Shown here one piece after another: positions 11,385-11,423 of a stretch of 11,423 nucleotides of DNA. The notes beneath the pieces were generated by a model, which saw nothing but the letters and a program-made list of their open reading frames with translations, did no database searches and was not told the DNA's origin. Origin of the DNA: an uncultured Fretibacterium sp. (GTDB taxonomy: Bacteria; Synergistota; Synergistia; Synergistales; Aminobacteriaceae); the NCBI GenBank assembly GCA_937892105.1, contig CALAUZ010000056.1, forward strand, positions 1 to 11,423, written 5' to 3'. Position numbers and translations under genes: made by a program. How positions within the stretch are numbered: position 1 is the stretch's first letter; each line of letters starts with the position of its first letter.

Positions 11385-11423
11385 CATTTGCGCTACTATC
11401 GGCAAGTACACTGACAACGCAGG
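11365..11423 (+). CDS. Start of a further phage gene, cut by the window end
   Basis: AGGAGG (11355-11360) lies 4 bp before ATG 11365. The visible 19 codons read MSTKTHDICATIGKYTDNA, in the manner of short phage replication/recombination-module proteins that begin with a G-x-Y-T-D turn. It overlaps the zinc-ribbon gene by 20 bp. Too little is visible to assign a family. Confidence 0.5.
   Translation, partial: MSTKTHDICATIGKYTDNA

Noticed and set aside
1..11423. tRNA genes, attachment sites, insertion sequences or CRISPR arrays
   Set aside because: No T-loop/acceptor pattern, terminal-repeat pair with transposase, or regular spaced repeats were seen by eye.

Overview
The window looks like part of a prophage or integrated phage-like island in an anaerobic, probably gut-associated bacterium of medium GC content. 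Strong purine-rich Shine-Dalgarno sites, sigma70-type promoters and TTG/GTG starts fit a Gram-positive-like translation style (Clostridia or Synergistota). The style of the coiled-coil membrane proteins and regulators reminds me of Synergistota, but that is an impression. All three stop codons end plausible genes, so the standard bacterial code applies.

Layout. 12-1076 (+): cysteine-rich protein that may be related to helicase-loader N-termini. 1175-2666 (+): a HigB toxin gene and a HigA antitoxin fused to an ImmA/IrrE metallopeptidase, with a good promoter; each gene carries one in-frame stop. 2688-3600 (-): a small unknown protein, a decayed ParA ATPase, a 37-codon ORF coupled to it, and the tail of a lost gene. 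3602-5004: a small forward HTH-like ORF, a reverse 273-residue unknown protein, and a divergent 74-residue protein. 5079-6976 (-): a five-gene operon with a cI-like XRE repressor first, then four small proteins, three of them coiled-coil proteins with membrane segments. 6977-7130: an AT-rich divergent control region with five TGTTA(A/T) motifs. 7131-8371 (+): a damaged Cro-like regulator and a BRO-N/KilAC antirepressor split by a -1 frame change. 8504-9121: small genes, including a KTSC-domain protein. 9221 to the end (+): a compact phage recombination module of Cas4-like PD-(D/E)XK nuclease, Sak4/RecA-like ATPase, two-domain Lar-like zinc protein, 59-residue zinc-ribbon protein and the start of another gene.

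How it fits together. The 6977-7130 region is a lysis/lysogeny-style switch: repressor and membrane coiled-coil genes lie to the left (expressed in the lysogen), Cro-like regulator and antirepressor to the right. The recombination module at 9221-11423 uses a different codon set from the genes to its left and looks intact.

The main oddity is that five regulatory or maintenance genes (HigB, HigA-ImmA, ParA, Cro-like, antirepressor) carry only one or two small lesions each, in otherwise well-preserved reading frames. The repressor-led membrane operon and the recombination genes are open. The best candidate for something undescribed is the 5079-6607 set of duplicated coiled-coil membrane proteins under the phage repressor promoter.
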